DNA from: Rummeliibacillus pycnus
GTDB lineage: Bacteria > Bacillota > Bacilli > Bacillales_A > Planococcaceae
Assembly: GCF_002884495.1 (NCBI RefSeq)
Contig: NZ_KZ614145.1
Span: forward strand, 682,001 to 746,000
DNA length: 64,000 bases
Reading direction: 5' to 3'
Shown here: positions 33,792 through 42,200 of the stretch, one piece after another
How positions within the stretch are numbered: position 1 is the first letter of the stretch
How the letters are laid out: every line of letters starts with the position of its first letter
The notes under the pieces: generated by a model
What the model was told of the DNA's origin: nothing
The model's input: the letters and a program-made list of their open reading frames with translations, nothing else
The model's database searches: none
Program-made: the position numbers and the translations under genes

Positions 33792-34181
33792 CTATTCAAT
33801 GATGACCGAAACGGTATCTCCGTTTGCCGATTTAATATCAACAATTTGGCCATCTAATTCGTTTTCAATTGCTTCAGTAAGAAGGGTGATGTCTAGATCT
33901 TTCACGTATTTTTCCGATTGAGGTATACTCGCTGCGATGCTGTGACCAGCCATTAATACTACCTTGAGAAGTTTTATAGGTAAATTGACTGTGACATTAT
34001 CATTTTCTGCTGATACAACACGAATTTTTAAGGTTTTATCTAAATAGTTCGTAGATTTTTCTACTAGTTTAGTATCTGTTGCTTCTTTCTCTTGTAATAT
34101 TTGAATCAGTTCTGATCCCTTATCTGCATCAATTTTCCCTTCTTGAACCATCGTTAACACTCTTGTAATTTCCTCTTTCAT
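33792..34181 (-). CDS. SHOCT-like domain protein (YvlB N-terminal type)
   Basis: 129 residues with a strong ribosome site (GGGAGGAATTTATC-ATG). The N-terminal helical motif (ITRVLTMVQEGKIDADKGSELIQIL) is the SHOCT-like oligomerisation module found before DUF4097 proteins such as B. subtilis YvlB. The rest (TLKIRVVSAENDNVTVNLPIKLLKVVL, DIKSANGDTVSVIIE) matches proteins usually found with DUF2089 genes. The operon may respond to envelope stress, by analogy only. Confidence 0.75.
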   Translation of the reverse strand: MKEEITRVLTMVQEGKIDADKGSELIQILQEKEATDTKLVEKSTNYLDKTLKIRVVSAENDNVTVNLPIKLLKVVLMAGHSIAASIPQSEKYVKDLDITLLTEAIENELDGQIVDIKSANGDTVSVIIE

Positions 34182-34194
34182 GATAAATTCCTCC

Positions 34195-34560
34195 CTATTC
34201 CTTTTTTAATAGATTAATAGCTTCTTCTGGTGTGATTTCACCATTTTCCAACATCGTGACAACTTTTTTCTCGTCTAGTTCATTTTTCTTCTTCTGCTCA
34301 TATCCAAGGAATGAAATGATGTCTGTTAGCTTGCCTCGAACCGTTGGATACGATATCCCCAGTTCTTTTTCAACTTCTTTGATATTCCCTCTGCATGTTA
34401 AAAAAACTTCTACAAAATGAAGCTGATCCTTTGATAAGGATGCCAGCTTCGAAAATTCAAACTCATTTTCAATCGTCGTGTGACAATGGGAGCACTGCAA
34501 CTTTGTAATTTTCAATGTTTTACTACAGACAGGACAATTTGTGATTACTTTATAAGCCAT
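34195..34560 (-). CDS. DUF2089 zinc-ribbon/HTH protein
   Basis: 121 residues. A four-cysteine zinc ribbon (NCPVCSKTLKITKLQCSHCHT) is followed by an HTH-like region (LHFVEVFLTCRGNIKEVEKELGISYPTVRGKL) and a C-terminal SHOCT-like helix pair (VVTMLENGEITPEEAINLLKK), the DUF2089 arrangement. It is first in a three-gene operon and probably its regulator. AAGGGATTTC precedes the ATG. Confidence 0.88.
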   Translation of the reverse strand: MAYKVITNCPVCSKTLKITKLQCSHCHTTIENEFEFSKLASLSKDQLHFVEVFLTCRGNIKEVEKELGISYPTVRGKLTDIISFLGYEQKKKNELDEKKVVTMLENGEITPEEAINLLKKE

Positions 34561-34811
34561 TATGAAATCCCTTCCTTTTAGTTGATTTGATTATATAACA
34601 AAGAATTTAAAAAATAAATAATAAAAACTTAAATTTTTAATACAAAAAATTAATAATGTTAATTTTAGATTTAATATTATTAATTATCTACTGGAATAAC
34701 GTCTTTTTAATTTTAGAGTATAGAAGGGCTTGTGAAATATTCTACTTAAAGTATTGAATAACCATTAGTTGAAGAGTTATATGTAAGAAAATAGATGTAG
34801 GTTTCGTAGAA
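34561..34811. other. Promoter of the DUF2089 operon and repeat block
   Basis: Very AT-rich. A TACTTAAA repeat block (TTGTGAAATATTCTACTTAAAGTATTG...TTAGTTGAAGAG) lies at 34727-34775. No gene is seen. Confidence 0.45.
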
Positions 34812-35046
34812 TAGCACCAGCCTATTATTTAGCAGCTATAAGTGTGATTGGCTTAATCTTCTTCAATCTATTATTCGTTCAGACTTCAGGTCGTACCTTA
34901 AAAGGTTCTTAACCTGCAGTTGAAACAAAAAAAGAAGTTCGTGAAGTCATGAAACAGGATCCAGAATAAGCTCTTTGGTGGTACTAAGAATTACCAATGT
35001 TAAAAGAATCATCTCAAAGGAAAGAAACTAAGTAATTTTAATAAAT
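34812..35046 (+). pseudogene. Decayed duplicate of the proP 3' end
   Basis: The sequence TAGCACCAGCCTATTATTTAGC... follows positions 20838-21070 closely and encodes [28 protein letters not shown] then [19 protein letters not shown] then TAA, and LKESSQ. Three stops have arisen in the old frame. The match resumes at 35374 after the MITE-like element, so the insertion happened after the duplication. Confidence 0.9.
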
Positions 35047-35373
35047 GAGTCAATTTCATAATGCAAAATTAATATTAAAATTCCGAACATTTAATGTTTA
35101 TACTTTTGTTCAATATGGAGCGGAAGACGGCGACTCCTACGGGAATAGCTTGAACTGAAAGCCCCGCAGGAACGTCATTAAGGAACAAAGCCTAAGAACG
35201 CCACGTCCTGTGGCAACGGCTTTGTGATCAACATCGTGTTGACCCGAGGAGATTGAAGTCAAGCCCGTGGAAAGCGCCGTCTGGAGCGGAATTGTCAACT
35301 ATGAATATTAGATGCTTTGTTGGTCTGAATTGTTCGTATTTATTAACAGAATACTGATTTATGAAATTGATTC
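35047..35373. mobile_element. MITE-like element, copy 2, inserted in the proP-tail duplicate
   Basis: 327 bp. Inverted ends GAGTCAATTTCATAAT and TTTATGAAATTGATTC; flanks both AAAT (35043-35046 and 35374-35377). Position 21068-21080 (AATAAATAGATAG) is the uninterrupted version, which fixes both borders and the 4-bp target duplication. The core is GC-rich: GGAGCGGAAGACGGCGACTC, CCACGTCCTGTGGCAACGGC, GTGATCAACATCGTGTTGAC, GAGGAGATTGAAGTCAAGCC, CGCCGTCTGGAGCGGA. GGAGCGGAAGACGGCG and CGCCGTCTGGAGCGG could pair partly. No ORF; mobilisation would need a transposase from elsewhere. Confidence 0.85.
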
Positions 35374-35525
35374 AAATAGATAGTCAAAAAAGATTGTCCA
35401 TTTTTGTGGGTAAATCTTTAACAATCTCGGGCTTTCCTATTATAAAAATAGAGCGCTCCTTTCGCATTTGAATTTGGTTCACAACCATTTTCTATTAATG
35501 CGTAAGGAGCGCTTAACTTATATCA
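35374..35525 (+). repeat. Duplicate of the region downstream of proP
   Basis: AATAGATAGTCAAAAAAGATTG to GAGCGCTCC...AAGGAGCGCTTAAC repeats 21074-21216 with small changes, including the long hairpin. With 34812-35046 it makes a duplication of roughly 390 bp. Confidence 0.85.
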
Positions 35526-35680
35526 TATATTCTATATTTATATATTTATATATTTCTTTATACACATTGTAAAATGTAGGTGTAATTTAATGTAACTAAA
35601 ATTTTCGGAAGAATGTTATTGACTTTTAATACAAGGAAGTCAAATTGGAGTGTGGATCGAATAACGTTGGTACATTAAAA

Positions 35681-35702
35681 AACTCAGTAAAATTACTGAG
35701 TT
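35681..35702 (-). terminator. Terminator of the KTSC gene
   Basis: AACTCAGTAA-AA-TTACTGAGTT is a perfect 10-bp stem with A- and T-runs on both sides, 38 bp past the minus-strand KTSC stop. Confidence 0.8.
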
Positions 35703-35739
35703 TTTTTATTGTGTATTTAGCATAATTTCACCTTTATTG

Positions 35740-35961
35740 TTATGATTGATTTTGCAATCTCACATAACGATACTTGTCTTTTATAAATTTTTTAAAATAA
35801 CGTCCTGGAGATTCAGCTTCGATTAATCCATGATAATACATTTCAGGAACACCATAGTATTCGTAGACACCATCTTTAATAAATTCAATACGCAAAATTA
35901 GAGCGTTTGGTTGATAGCCTACAGAAGCTAATTTAGAAGAAGTCACTGCTTTCATTTCCAT
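35740..35961 (-). CDS. KTSC-domain protein
   Basis: 73 residues. MKAVTSSKLASVGYQPNALI followed by LRIEFIKDGVYEYYGVPEMYY and SPGRYFKKFIKDKYRYVRL matches the small KTSC domain (named for the C-terminal part of some lysyl-tRNA synthetases), often a stand-alone protein in bacteria. GGAGGCG lies before the ATG. Function unknown, possibly nucleic-acid related. Confidence 0.85.
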   Translation of the reverse strand: MEMKAVTSSKLASVGYQPNALILRIEFIKDGVYEYYGVPEMYYHGLIEAESPGRYFKKFIKDKYRYVRLQNQS

Positions 35962-36116
35962 AATAAAACGCCTCCATTTTTTAGTGATTGGTATAATTAT
36001 AAAGATAACAGATTTATAAACAAAATGAAAGCGTTTACTTTTAAGAATTTGTTAATATTTGAAAATCTAGTATTATTACTTTGGTGAAAAGTATAATAAT
36101 AGGTAAGGGGGTTATT

Positions 36117-36653
36117 ATGTCGAAAATTAAACAACTTATCACCTTTTTGATTATTTCGAATTTATTGACACTTTGTTTTCTTGCCTATTCGTTTATTAAC
36201 AAGGATTCTCAACAAAATAATTACTATCTGGATGAAATTCAAGAGCCGCTTGTCGAGTTACAGAGTATGATCCAAAATCAACAGGAGAATAATTGGAAAC
36301 ATCCAGAATTAGTGTCTTTTCAAGCATTTAAAGTTCAAAAGGCTATAAAAGAAGTTTTACAGGAACGGCATTTCGCACATTCGAAGCTAAAAGAAGAAGA
36401 AAAACTAAATTTACGTGAAATCAATCAAGGTCTTCAAAGATTACCTCAAAATACGAGTCAGACGATAGCGAAATGGAAGAAAAAAGATAAACAATATGCA
36501 CAAGCTTTAGAAAAAGCATTAGTACTTGCCAAAATAGATGCCAATGAAACAATTGAAGGAGATTATAAAAAATTTATGAATCAATGTAAGATCGTTGCAA
36601 AGGAAATCGCAAAATTGAATGAAAAGCAAATGAAAAAAGTCCACTCCAATTAA
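36117..36653 (+). CDS. Membrane-anchored helical protein, unknown
   Basis: 178 residues from ATG 36117 (AAGGGGG upstream; frame opens at 36081). One N-terminal transmembrane helix (QLITFLIISNLLTLCFLAYSF) is followed by a hydrophilic, helix-rich domain (QEPLVELQSMIQNQQ, FKVQKAIKEVLQERHF, KLKEEEKLNLREINQGLQRL, VAKEIAKLNEKQMKK) with possible coiled coils. Probably extracytoplasmic. Convergent with proC. No family recognised. Confidence 0.65.
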   Translation: MSKIKQLITFLIISNLLTLCFLAYSFINKDSQQNNYYLDEIQEPLVELQSMIQNQQENNWKHPELVSFQAFKVQKAIKEVLQERHFAHSKLKEEEKLNLREINQGLQRLPQNTSQTIAKWKKKDKQYAQALEKALVLAKIDANETIEGDYKKFMNQCKIVAKEIAKLNEKQMKKVHSN

Positions 36654-36676
36654 CACTACATTTGAAGTGGACTTTT
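36635..36676. terminator. Bidirectional terminator between convergent genes
   Basis: AAAAGTCCACTCCAA pairs with TTTGAAGTGGACTTTT (one mismatch). It includes the stop of the plus-strand gene and lies 23 bp from the proC stop. Confidence 0.75.
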
Positions 36677-36698
36677 CATGTAATCATCAGAAATATGA

Positions 36699-37505
36699 TT
36701 ATGAAAGTTTATGATCCTTTTCAATGACTGCATTCACTGCATCATAAATCGTGCTCGCAAAGTGGTCATTTTGTAAGGAAGTTACGCCTTCAATTGTAGT
36801 ACCACCTGGTGAGCAAACTTGGTCGACTAATTCCCAAGGATGTTCATCGCTTTCAATGACCATTTTCGCACTACCGAAGACAGCACTAGAAGCAATTTCA
36901 AGTGCTTGTTTTTTATCCATTCCAGCGCGTACGCCTGCACGAGCCAATGAATCAATATAAAGATAGCTAAAGGCAGGTGAAGCACCCGCAATTGCTGAGA
37001 ATACAGTAAATTGTTTCTCAGGTAATTCAATCATCGAACCAATTGTTTCAAAAAGAGCAATGACCATTTTTTTATCTGCTTCTGTTGCAGAGGAAGAAGC
37101 GGTAAAGCATGTAGTTGATGCTCCAACAATTGCATTTATGTTCGGCATAACGCGAATGATAGACGTCGCTTTAGGTAAAACAGTTTCCAAATAGTCAATG
37201 GATTTTCCAGCAGCTATTGAAATAACTACTTGTCCATCAGATAACAATTTATTGATCTTAGGTAGTAGAGATGGAAAAGATTGAGGTTGTACTGCAAGAA
37301 TAATGACATCTGCTTTCATCACTTCTTCTAACGTAGTGCAACCAGTTATTTGATAATCAGCGACTAATTTCTCTGTTTTAGTTGAAGAACGATTATATCC
37401 TAATATATCATTTGCATGAAATTGATTGCTTTGAATCATGCCTTTAATAATAGCAGTGGCCATATTGCCTAGCCCTATAAAACCATATTTCAATTGATGT
37501 GACAC
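36699..37505 (-). CDS. proC: Pyrroline-5-carboxylate reductase
   Basis: 268 residues. Rossmann motif YGFIGLGNMATAIIKGMIQS at the N-terminus, ILAVQPQSF, IRVMPNINAIVGASTTCFT, and the C-terminal signature FSAIAGASPAFSYLYIDSLARAGVRAGMDKKQALEIA plus SPGGTTIEGV. It makes proline from pyrroline-5-carboxylate with NAD(P)H, the last step of proline synthesis. Single gene with its own promoter. Confidence 0.96.
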   Translation of the reverse strand: MSHQLKYGFIGLGNMATAIIKGMIQSNQFHANDILGYNRSSTKTEKLVADYQITGCTTLEEVMKADVIILAVQPQSFPSLLPKINKLLSDGQVVISIAAGKSIDYLETVLPKATSIIRVMPNINAIVGASTTCFTASSSATEADKKMVIALFETIGSMIELPEKQFTVFSAIAGASPAFSYLYIDSLARAGVRAGMDKKQALEIASSAVFGSAKMVIESDEHPWELVDQVCSPGGTTIEGVTSLQNDHFASTIYDAVNAVIEKDHKLS

Positions 37506-37919
37506 TCCTAACGAATTTCAATAATCAAACATTGATAAGTATAAGACGAAAAAGTTGTTTTGTGTAATATTTCATCTTCGAAAATTGATAGTGGAAGTAA
37601 TTTGGAAAGTGTGAAGGTTTATTAGAAGTTAATTGAAACCGTTTATTTCCCCGTATATGTTGCAGACTATTGTTAAACACAAAGTTTTATAAGAATCAAT
37701 CATACAGAATCTTTTTATTTAAGGTTTACTTGTAATCATGGCATTATTGTGAACTCCTAAGCAATGATATCTATTTAGTAAAAAATTTTGGTATGATTGA
37801 AGTATTGTTTGCTATTTTAAAAGAAAAAGCAATTTTAAATCGGCAACTATGAAATTTTATCGAATAGTTGTTATAATATAGTGGCGCTCTTGCTATGAAA
37901 AGGAATGAAAAATAAAATA
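37506..37919. other. Divergent promoter region proC / ctaB
   Basis: No gene is supported; a 60-codon minus frame has no ribosome site. AAAAGGA at 37899-37905 is the likely ctaB ribosome site. I see no riboswitch or long palindrome. Confidence 0.4.
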
Positions 37920-38867
37920 ATGGGTAGTGACACAAAACGAGATCAGGCATCACAAGATACAGCTGTCACTGTATCGAAGCCAACTATATCAAAAATATTA
38001 GCTCAAACGGTCAAAACAGGTATAATAAAATCTAATCTTATTCCAATGGTGGCAGGTTTAACACTTGCTCTTTATACGTATGAGTTAAATCCTTTTGACA
38101 AAATAATTGATATTATTTGCGCTATTATTGGATCAGCTCTTATTATCGCTGCTGCAGGTGCGTTTAATAATTTATATGATAGAGATATCGATGCGCTCAT
38201 GCAGAGAACGAAGAAACGTCCAACGGTAACAGGTGATATCAAAATTGGATATGTGTGGTTAATAGGAATAGGTTCGACAATCCTCGGTTTATTGGCTCTA
38301 TACATTGCAACGCCTTTAGCGGCATTGCTTGGTTTTACCGGACTATTCTTCTATGTTTTTCCTTATACAATATGGACAAAACGATACACAGTATACAATA
38401 CAGAAGTCGGAAGTATTTCAGGTGCAATGCCACCACTAATCGGTTGGGCAGCAATACATCCAAATATTTTGCATCCTGCTGTTTTGGGGTTATTTGTAAT
38501 CACGTTGATCTGGCAAATGCCGCATTTTTATGCAATTGCCATTCGTAAACAAGACGATTACCGTGCAGCAAATGTTCCGATGTTACCAGTTGCAAAAGGG
38601 ATGAAACGGACATATATTACAACGAATATTTATTTAATCTTATTAATTGCAAGTTGTTTATTACTCGGTACTTTAAGTTATGGATTAATGCTAGTGGCAT
38701 TGCTTTTAAGTATTGTATGGCTTGCAATGAATATCTACGGTTATCATAAAAAGGAACCCAAAAAATGGGCAAATTTACTCTTTGTCTATTCGTTACTCCA
38801 TATGACCGTTCTTTTCTCAACGGTTATTATTTATTCGATTGTAGGGCTATTTTTAAAACTACACTAA
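37920..38867 (+). CDS. ctaB: Protoheme IX farnesyltransferase (heme O synthase)
   Basis: About 315 residues and nine transmembrane helices, UbiA prenyltransferase fold. The first Asp-rich motif NNLYDRDIDALMQRTKKRP and second YAIAIRKQDDYRAANVPMLP are the substrate/Mg sites. It adds a farnesyl tail to heme B for cytochrome oxidase. I chose ATG 37920, 14 bases after AAAAGGA; ATG 37905 would sit directly on it. ctaA is not adjacent. Confidence 0.94.
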   Translation: MGSDTKRDQASQDTAVTVSKPTISKILAQTVKTGIIKSNLIPMVAGLTLALYTYELNPFDKIIDIICAIIGSALIIAAAGAFNNLYDRDIDALMQRTKKRPTVTGDIKIGYVWLIGIGSTILGLLALYIATPLAALLGFTGLFFYVFPYTIWTKRYTVYNTEVGSISGAMPPLIGWAAIHPNILHPAVLGLFVITLIWQMPHFYAIAIRKQDDYRAANVPMLPVAKGMKRTYITTNIYLILLIASCLLLGTLSYGLMLVALLLSIVWLAMNIYGYHKKEPKKWANLLFVYSLLHMTVLFSTVIIYSIVGLFLKLH

Positions 38868-38873
38868 AAAAAT

Positions 38874-38910
38874 AAACTCGGCATTTTCTTTTTGGAAAAT
38901 GTCGAGTTTT
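38874..38910 (+). terminator. Terminator of ctaB
   Basis: AAACTCGGCATTTTC and GAAAATGTCGAGTTT pair with one G-T, followed by a T-run, 6 bp after the ctaB stop. Confidence 0.88.
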
Positions 38911-39004
38911 TTAGTAGTAGATACATTACGGGCCATAAACAAATTTACTGATTGTGGCAACGGGCTTTGGAGTCAACATCATTTGATTCATAAAAGCCGG
39001 GAAG

Positions 39005-39600
39005 ACATAAAATAGCCGAAACGCGGATACAAAAGGAAAATCCGCGAGTATTTTGCCAGAAAACGCGAGTATTTCACCATAGAACGCGAGTAAAACCTTT
39101 AAAAACGCGAGTAAAACCAAGTGACCAGTTCATAATCCGCGGCAGTAGTTCAAGTTTGAAAGGAAAAACGATTCCGCGGACAATGAGAGCATCATTGAAT
39201 TCCAGGACATAAAATGGCTGAAACGCGGATACAAAAGGAAAATCCGCGAGTATTTTGCCAGAAAACGCGAGTATTTCACCATAGAACGCGAGTAAAACCT
39301 TTAAAAACGCGAGTAAAACCAAGTGACCAGTTCATAATCCGCGGCAACAGTTCAATTATAAAAGAAAAAGTGAGTCCGCGGACAATGAGAGCATCATTGA
39401 ATTCCAGGACATAAAAAAGCTGAAAAGTGGATACAAAAGGGAAATCCGCGAGTATATTATCAGAGAACGCGAGTATTTCACCACAGAACGCGAGTAAATC
39501 CGATGAAAACGCGAGTAAAACCAAGTGACCAGTTCATAATCCACGGCAGTAGTTCAAGTTTGAAAGGAAAAACGATTCCGCGGACAATGAGAGCATCATA
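39005..39600. repeat. Three tandem 202-bp repeats with 21-bp-phased CGCGAGTA motifs
   Basis: Units start near 39005, 39207 and 39409. Each has CGCGAGTA four times exactly 21 bp apart: 39043/064/085/106, 39245/266/287/308 and 39447/468/489/510. Each unit also has ATCCGCGGCA...GATTCCGCGGA-like sequence downstream of the motifs (in unit 3 CCACGG). Spacer bases between motifs vary, but the distance does not. Overlapping minus-strand frames (MVLLAFLKVLLAFYGE...) are an effect of the 21-base period without stops and have no ribosome site. Upstream at 38930-38990 is a fragment like the MITE core (GGCAACGGGCTTTGGAGTCAACATCATTTG). Confidence 0.9.
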
Positions 39601-39648
39601 AATCTTTTTATAATAAACGCCATTCTAAATATTTTATTTAAAAAGTTA

Positions 39649-39776
39649 TTGACAAGATAAATGATTCGTATTATAGTTATCTCGAATTCAAGATATCAGA
39701 AATAAAGATTCAAGATAAAACCGTCTAAATATCGATTTAATAAATTTTTTTAAACTAATATCTCGAATTCAAGATA
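39649..39776 (+). promoter_or_regulatory. DoxX-gene promoter with MhqR-like operators
   Basis: TTGACA (39649-39654), 17-bp spacer and TATAGT (39672-39677) form a strong sigma-A promoter. TATCTCGAATTCAAGATA occurs at 39678-39695, on the start site, and identically at 39759-39776, next to the AGGAGG ribosome site; a worn copy (AAGATTCAAGATAA) lies between. The palindrome matches the MhqR operator of B. subtilis as I remember it (ATCTCGAATTCGAGAT). Confidence 0.75.
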
Positions 39777-39794
39777 AAATAGGAGGGTTTAAAA

Positions 39795-40193
39795 ATGATG
39801 AATATAGGATTATTAGTGATCCGTTTAGTTATAGGGTTGTTATTCATTGGTCACGGCGCACAAAAGTTATTTGGTTGGTTTGGAGGTTATGGGGTAAAAG
39901 GTACTGGAGGATGGTTTGAATCAATCGGTATGAAACCCGGAATAGCTATGGCAATTTTTGCAGGACTTGGAGAACTGATTGGCGGTATTTTATTTGCTAC
40001 AGGACTGTTAACACCAATTGGTGGAATTTTGATTGCGGGAACTATGGTAATGGCAATCATCAAAGTACACGGGGCAAATGGATTATGGGCAACAGCAAAT
40101 GGTTACGAATATAACCTAACTGTATTGGCGATTGCGATCGGTATCGCTTTGATTGGCCCAGGTGCTTATAGTCTGGATGCTTTATTTTTCTAA
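39795..40193 (+). CDS. DoxX-family membrane protein (MhqP/CatD-like)
   Basis: 132 residues, four transmembrane helices: LLVIRLVIGLLFIGHGAQKLFGWFGG, PGIAMAIFAGLGELIGGILFATGLLTPIGG and LTVLAIAIGIALIGPGAYSLD are typical of DoxX/MhqP/CatD. In B. subtilis such proteins work with thiol-dependent dioxygenases against quinones and catechols. The start is ATG 39795 or 39798. Two MhqR-like operators precede it. No dioxygenase or MarR gene is adjacent, so the regulator must be elsewhere. Confidence 0.87.
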   Translation: MMNIGLLVIRLVIGLLFIGHGAQKLFGWFGGYGVKGTGGWFESIGMKPGIAMAIFAGLGELIGGILFATGLLTPIGGILIAGTMVMAIIKVHGANGLWATANGYEYNLTVLAIAIGIALIGPGAYSLDALFF

Positions 40194-40693
40194 AACACTT
40201 ATATACGATTATGAATAAAAATTATTAAAAATTTCTATAGAAGCGGATGCAAAAGATATCTTCTGTTTTGTTAGAGGTTGTTGTAAACAAGGTGCAATAT
40301 AAATGATGTAGCCTTGGGCTGTAAAAAGGGGAACTTCATGGACAGTTGCAGACGAAAGATGATGCTCTCTTACTTTTCAATAAAGATAACATCCTAATTC
40401 TATAAATGAGAGTTAGAGAAGATCATTTAGAAGATCAAAAAAACATAGTTCTAGCTAGTTGCAATGTTCCTTTTTAGCGGATTTAGATCGTAATCGATTG
40501 CTACTCCACTAAAAAGGAATTTTTTATTTTCGTTTAAAATTAATGCAAATCTAACGAAATAACTATATTTCGTATCAAATCTTCCTATTAATCGATTTCT
40601 TAGTATAAGTAAAAATTATAAAAATACATAAAATATATAAAATTTTATGATCAGTTAATTTCTTGTAAGATAGATTCGAAAGGGGATGTTTGA
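40194..40693. other. Intergenic with terminator at 40467-40519
   Basis: TTCCTTTTTAG...CTAAAAAGGAA followed by TTTTTTATTTT is a terminator with a long loop. The rest is AT-rich with no supported gene. GAAAGGGGATG before 40694 is the next ribosome site. Confidence 0.5.
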
Positions 40694-41458
40694 ATGATTA
40701 TTTTCGATGCTCATTTTCATATAATCGATGATGCTTTTCCGATTTACGAAAATAACGGCTATATGCCTCCGGTTTTTAAAGTTAAGGATTATCTTAACAT
40801 TGCATTACCGTACAATATTAATGGTGGTGCAATTGTTTCAGGTTCTTTTCAAAAATTTGATCAACGTTATCTAACGGATGCTTTAGAAAAGTTAGGTCCA
40901 AATTATGTGGGTGTGACACAATTGCCATTTGATACAAGTGACGAAGAAATTTTACGATTAGATAACATAGGCGTACGGGCGATCCGTTTTAATGTAAAAA
41001 GGGGAGGTTCAGAAGAAGTTTTGAAGCTTGAAATCTTGGCAAATCGTGTTTTTGATTTGGCTGGATGGCATACCGAATTATATATTGATGCAAAGGAGAT
41101 TGGAGATTTAGAAAAGGTAATTGCAAAGTTACCAAAAGTATCCATTGATCATCTAGGATTATCTCAAGAAGGGGTACCCACATTACTGAGATTAGTAGAG
41201 AAAGGACTAAAGGTGAAAGCGACTGGTTTTGGGAGAGTCGAGCTAGATCTAGTTGATACGATGAAGAAAATCATCAATATTAATCCTGACTCTTTGATGT
41301 TTGGTACAGATTTGCCTTCTACAAGGGCAAAAAGACCATTCCATCCACATGATATAGAACTCATTCACCAACATTTTGAGAAAGATATTGCAGAGAAGAT
41401 ATTCTATAAAAATGGTTGTCAATGGTATGGGCTTAAAGAGGTAGATGTTGTACAATGA
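40694..41458 (+). CDS. Amidohydrolase-family (TIM-barrel) metal hydrolase
   Basis: 254 residues. N-terminal metal motif IIFDAHFHIID (HxH), ELYIDAK near strand 4, KVSIDHLG (His) and SLMFGTDLPSTRA (catalytic Asp) follow the amidohydrolase-2 (PF04909) order, as in 2-pyrone-4,6-dicarboxylate lactonase-like enzymes. Substrate unknown. AAAGGGG precedes the ATG. A LysE-type exporter follows 43 bp after the stop and may be co-transcribed. Confidence 0.85.
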   Translation: MIIFDAHFHIIDDAFPIYENNGYMPPVFKVKDYLNIALPYNINGGAIVSGSFQKFDQRYLTDALEKLGPNYVGVTQLPFDTSDEEILRLDNIGVRAIRFNVKRGGSEEVLKLEILANRVFDLAGWHTELYIDAKEIGDLEKVIAKLPKVSIDHLGLSQEGVPTLLRLVEKGLKVKATGFGRVELDLVDTMKKIININPDSLMFGTDLPSTRAKRPFHPHDIELIHQHFEKDIAEKIFYKNGCQWYGLKEVDVVQ

Positions 41459-41501
41459 AAAGATGGAATTTTCAAAATTTAGAGAAGGCAGGTTTTTTGA
41501 A

Positions 41502-42125
41502 ATGACGCTCTCACTATTATTCTCTTTTTTAGGGGCTGCTATTTTACTTTCTTTAATGCCAGGTCCAGATAATTTGTTTGTGATGGCGCAGAGTTTAACG
41601 CAAAGTTGGAAAGCTGGAGTTTATACAACTCTTGGACTCTGTACGGGGTTAATCGTACATATAACTGCTGCGGTTCTTGGAATTTCTGCAATTATCTATC
41701 AATCCACAATTGTTTTCACAATTGTAAAATGGGCAGGAGCAGCATATCTACTATACCTAGCATGGCAGTCATTTCGTGCAAAAGATGATCCATTTATCAT
41801 CAAATCTCAAAAAAAGCTGGCTTATAAGGATTTATACAAAAGAGGAATTTTAATGAATGTGCTAAATCCGAAAGTTTCCTTGTTCTTTTTAGCTTTATTG
41901 CCTCAATTTATCAATCCTACAGCTGGACAAGTATCGTTACAAATGCTTATTTTAGGTGTTGTATTTTTAGTACAAGCTTTTATGTTGTTTAGCTTATTTA
42001 GCATTTTTGCAGGTACTTTACGGAAATGGCTCATTGGAAAGCCAGTGATCGCAAAGAGAATGAACAAAATTCAAGGGGTGCTGTTTGTACTTATTGGTCT
42101 TAAAATTGCATTTAGTGAAAGATAG
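41502..42125 (+). CDS. LysE/RhtB-family amino-acid exporter
   Basis: 207 residues from ATG 41502 (GAAGGCAGG upstream; frame open from 41445). Family motif LMPGPDNLFVMAQSLTQSWKAGVYTTLGLCTGL in the first helices, six hydrophobic segments, and NVLNPKVSLFFLALLPQFI in TM4. Exports amino acids or similar metabolites. It follows the amidohydrolase closely. Confidence 0.9.
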   Translation: MTLSLLFSFLGAAILLSLMPGPDNLFVMAQSLTQSWKAGVYTTLGLCTGLIVHITAAVLGISAIIYQSTIVFTIVKWAGAAYLLYLAWQSFRAKDDPFIIKSQKKLAYKDLYKRGILMNVLNPKVSLFFLALLPQFINPTAGQVSLQMLILGVVFLVQAFMLFSLFSIFAGTLRKWLIGKPVIAKRMNKIQGVLFVLIGLKIAFSER

Positions 42126-42200
42126 CACTTTTTGGCGTCCATTTTTAGAGATAATCTCTTATTTTAGAGTCGAAAAGATGAAATAGGGAAAAAACCTAAA

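Noticed and set aside
38926-39544. Minus-strand ORFs with repeated LLAF/ILAF heptads in the tandem repeat
   Set aside because: The 21-base period without stops keeps several frames open at once. None has a ribosome site, and the protein simply mirrors the DNA repeat.
39005-39600. CRISPR array
   Set aside because: The repeated units are 202 bp and nearly identical over their length; there are no short unique spacers between fixed 25-40-bp repeats and no cas genes.
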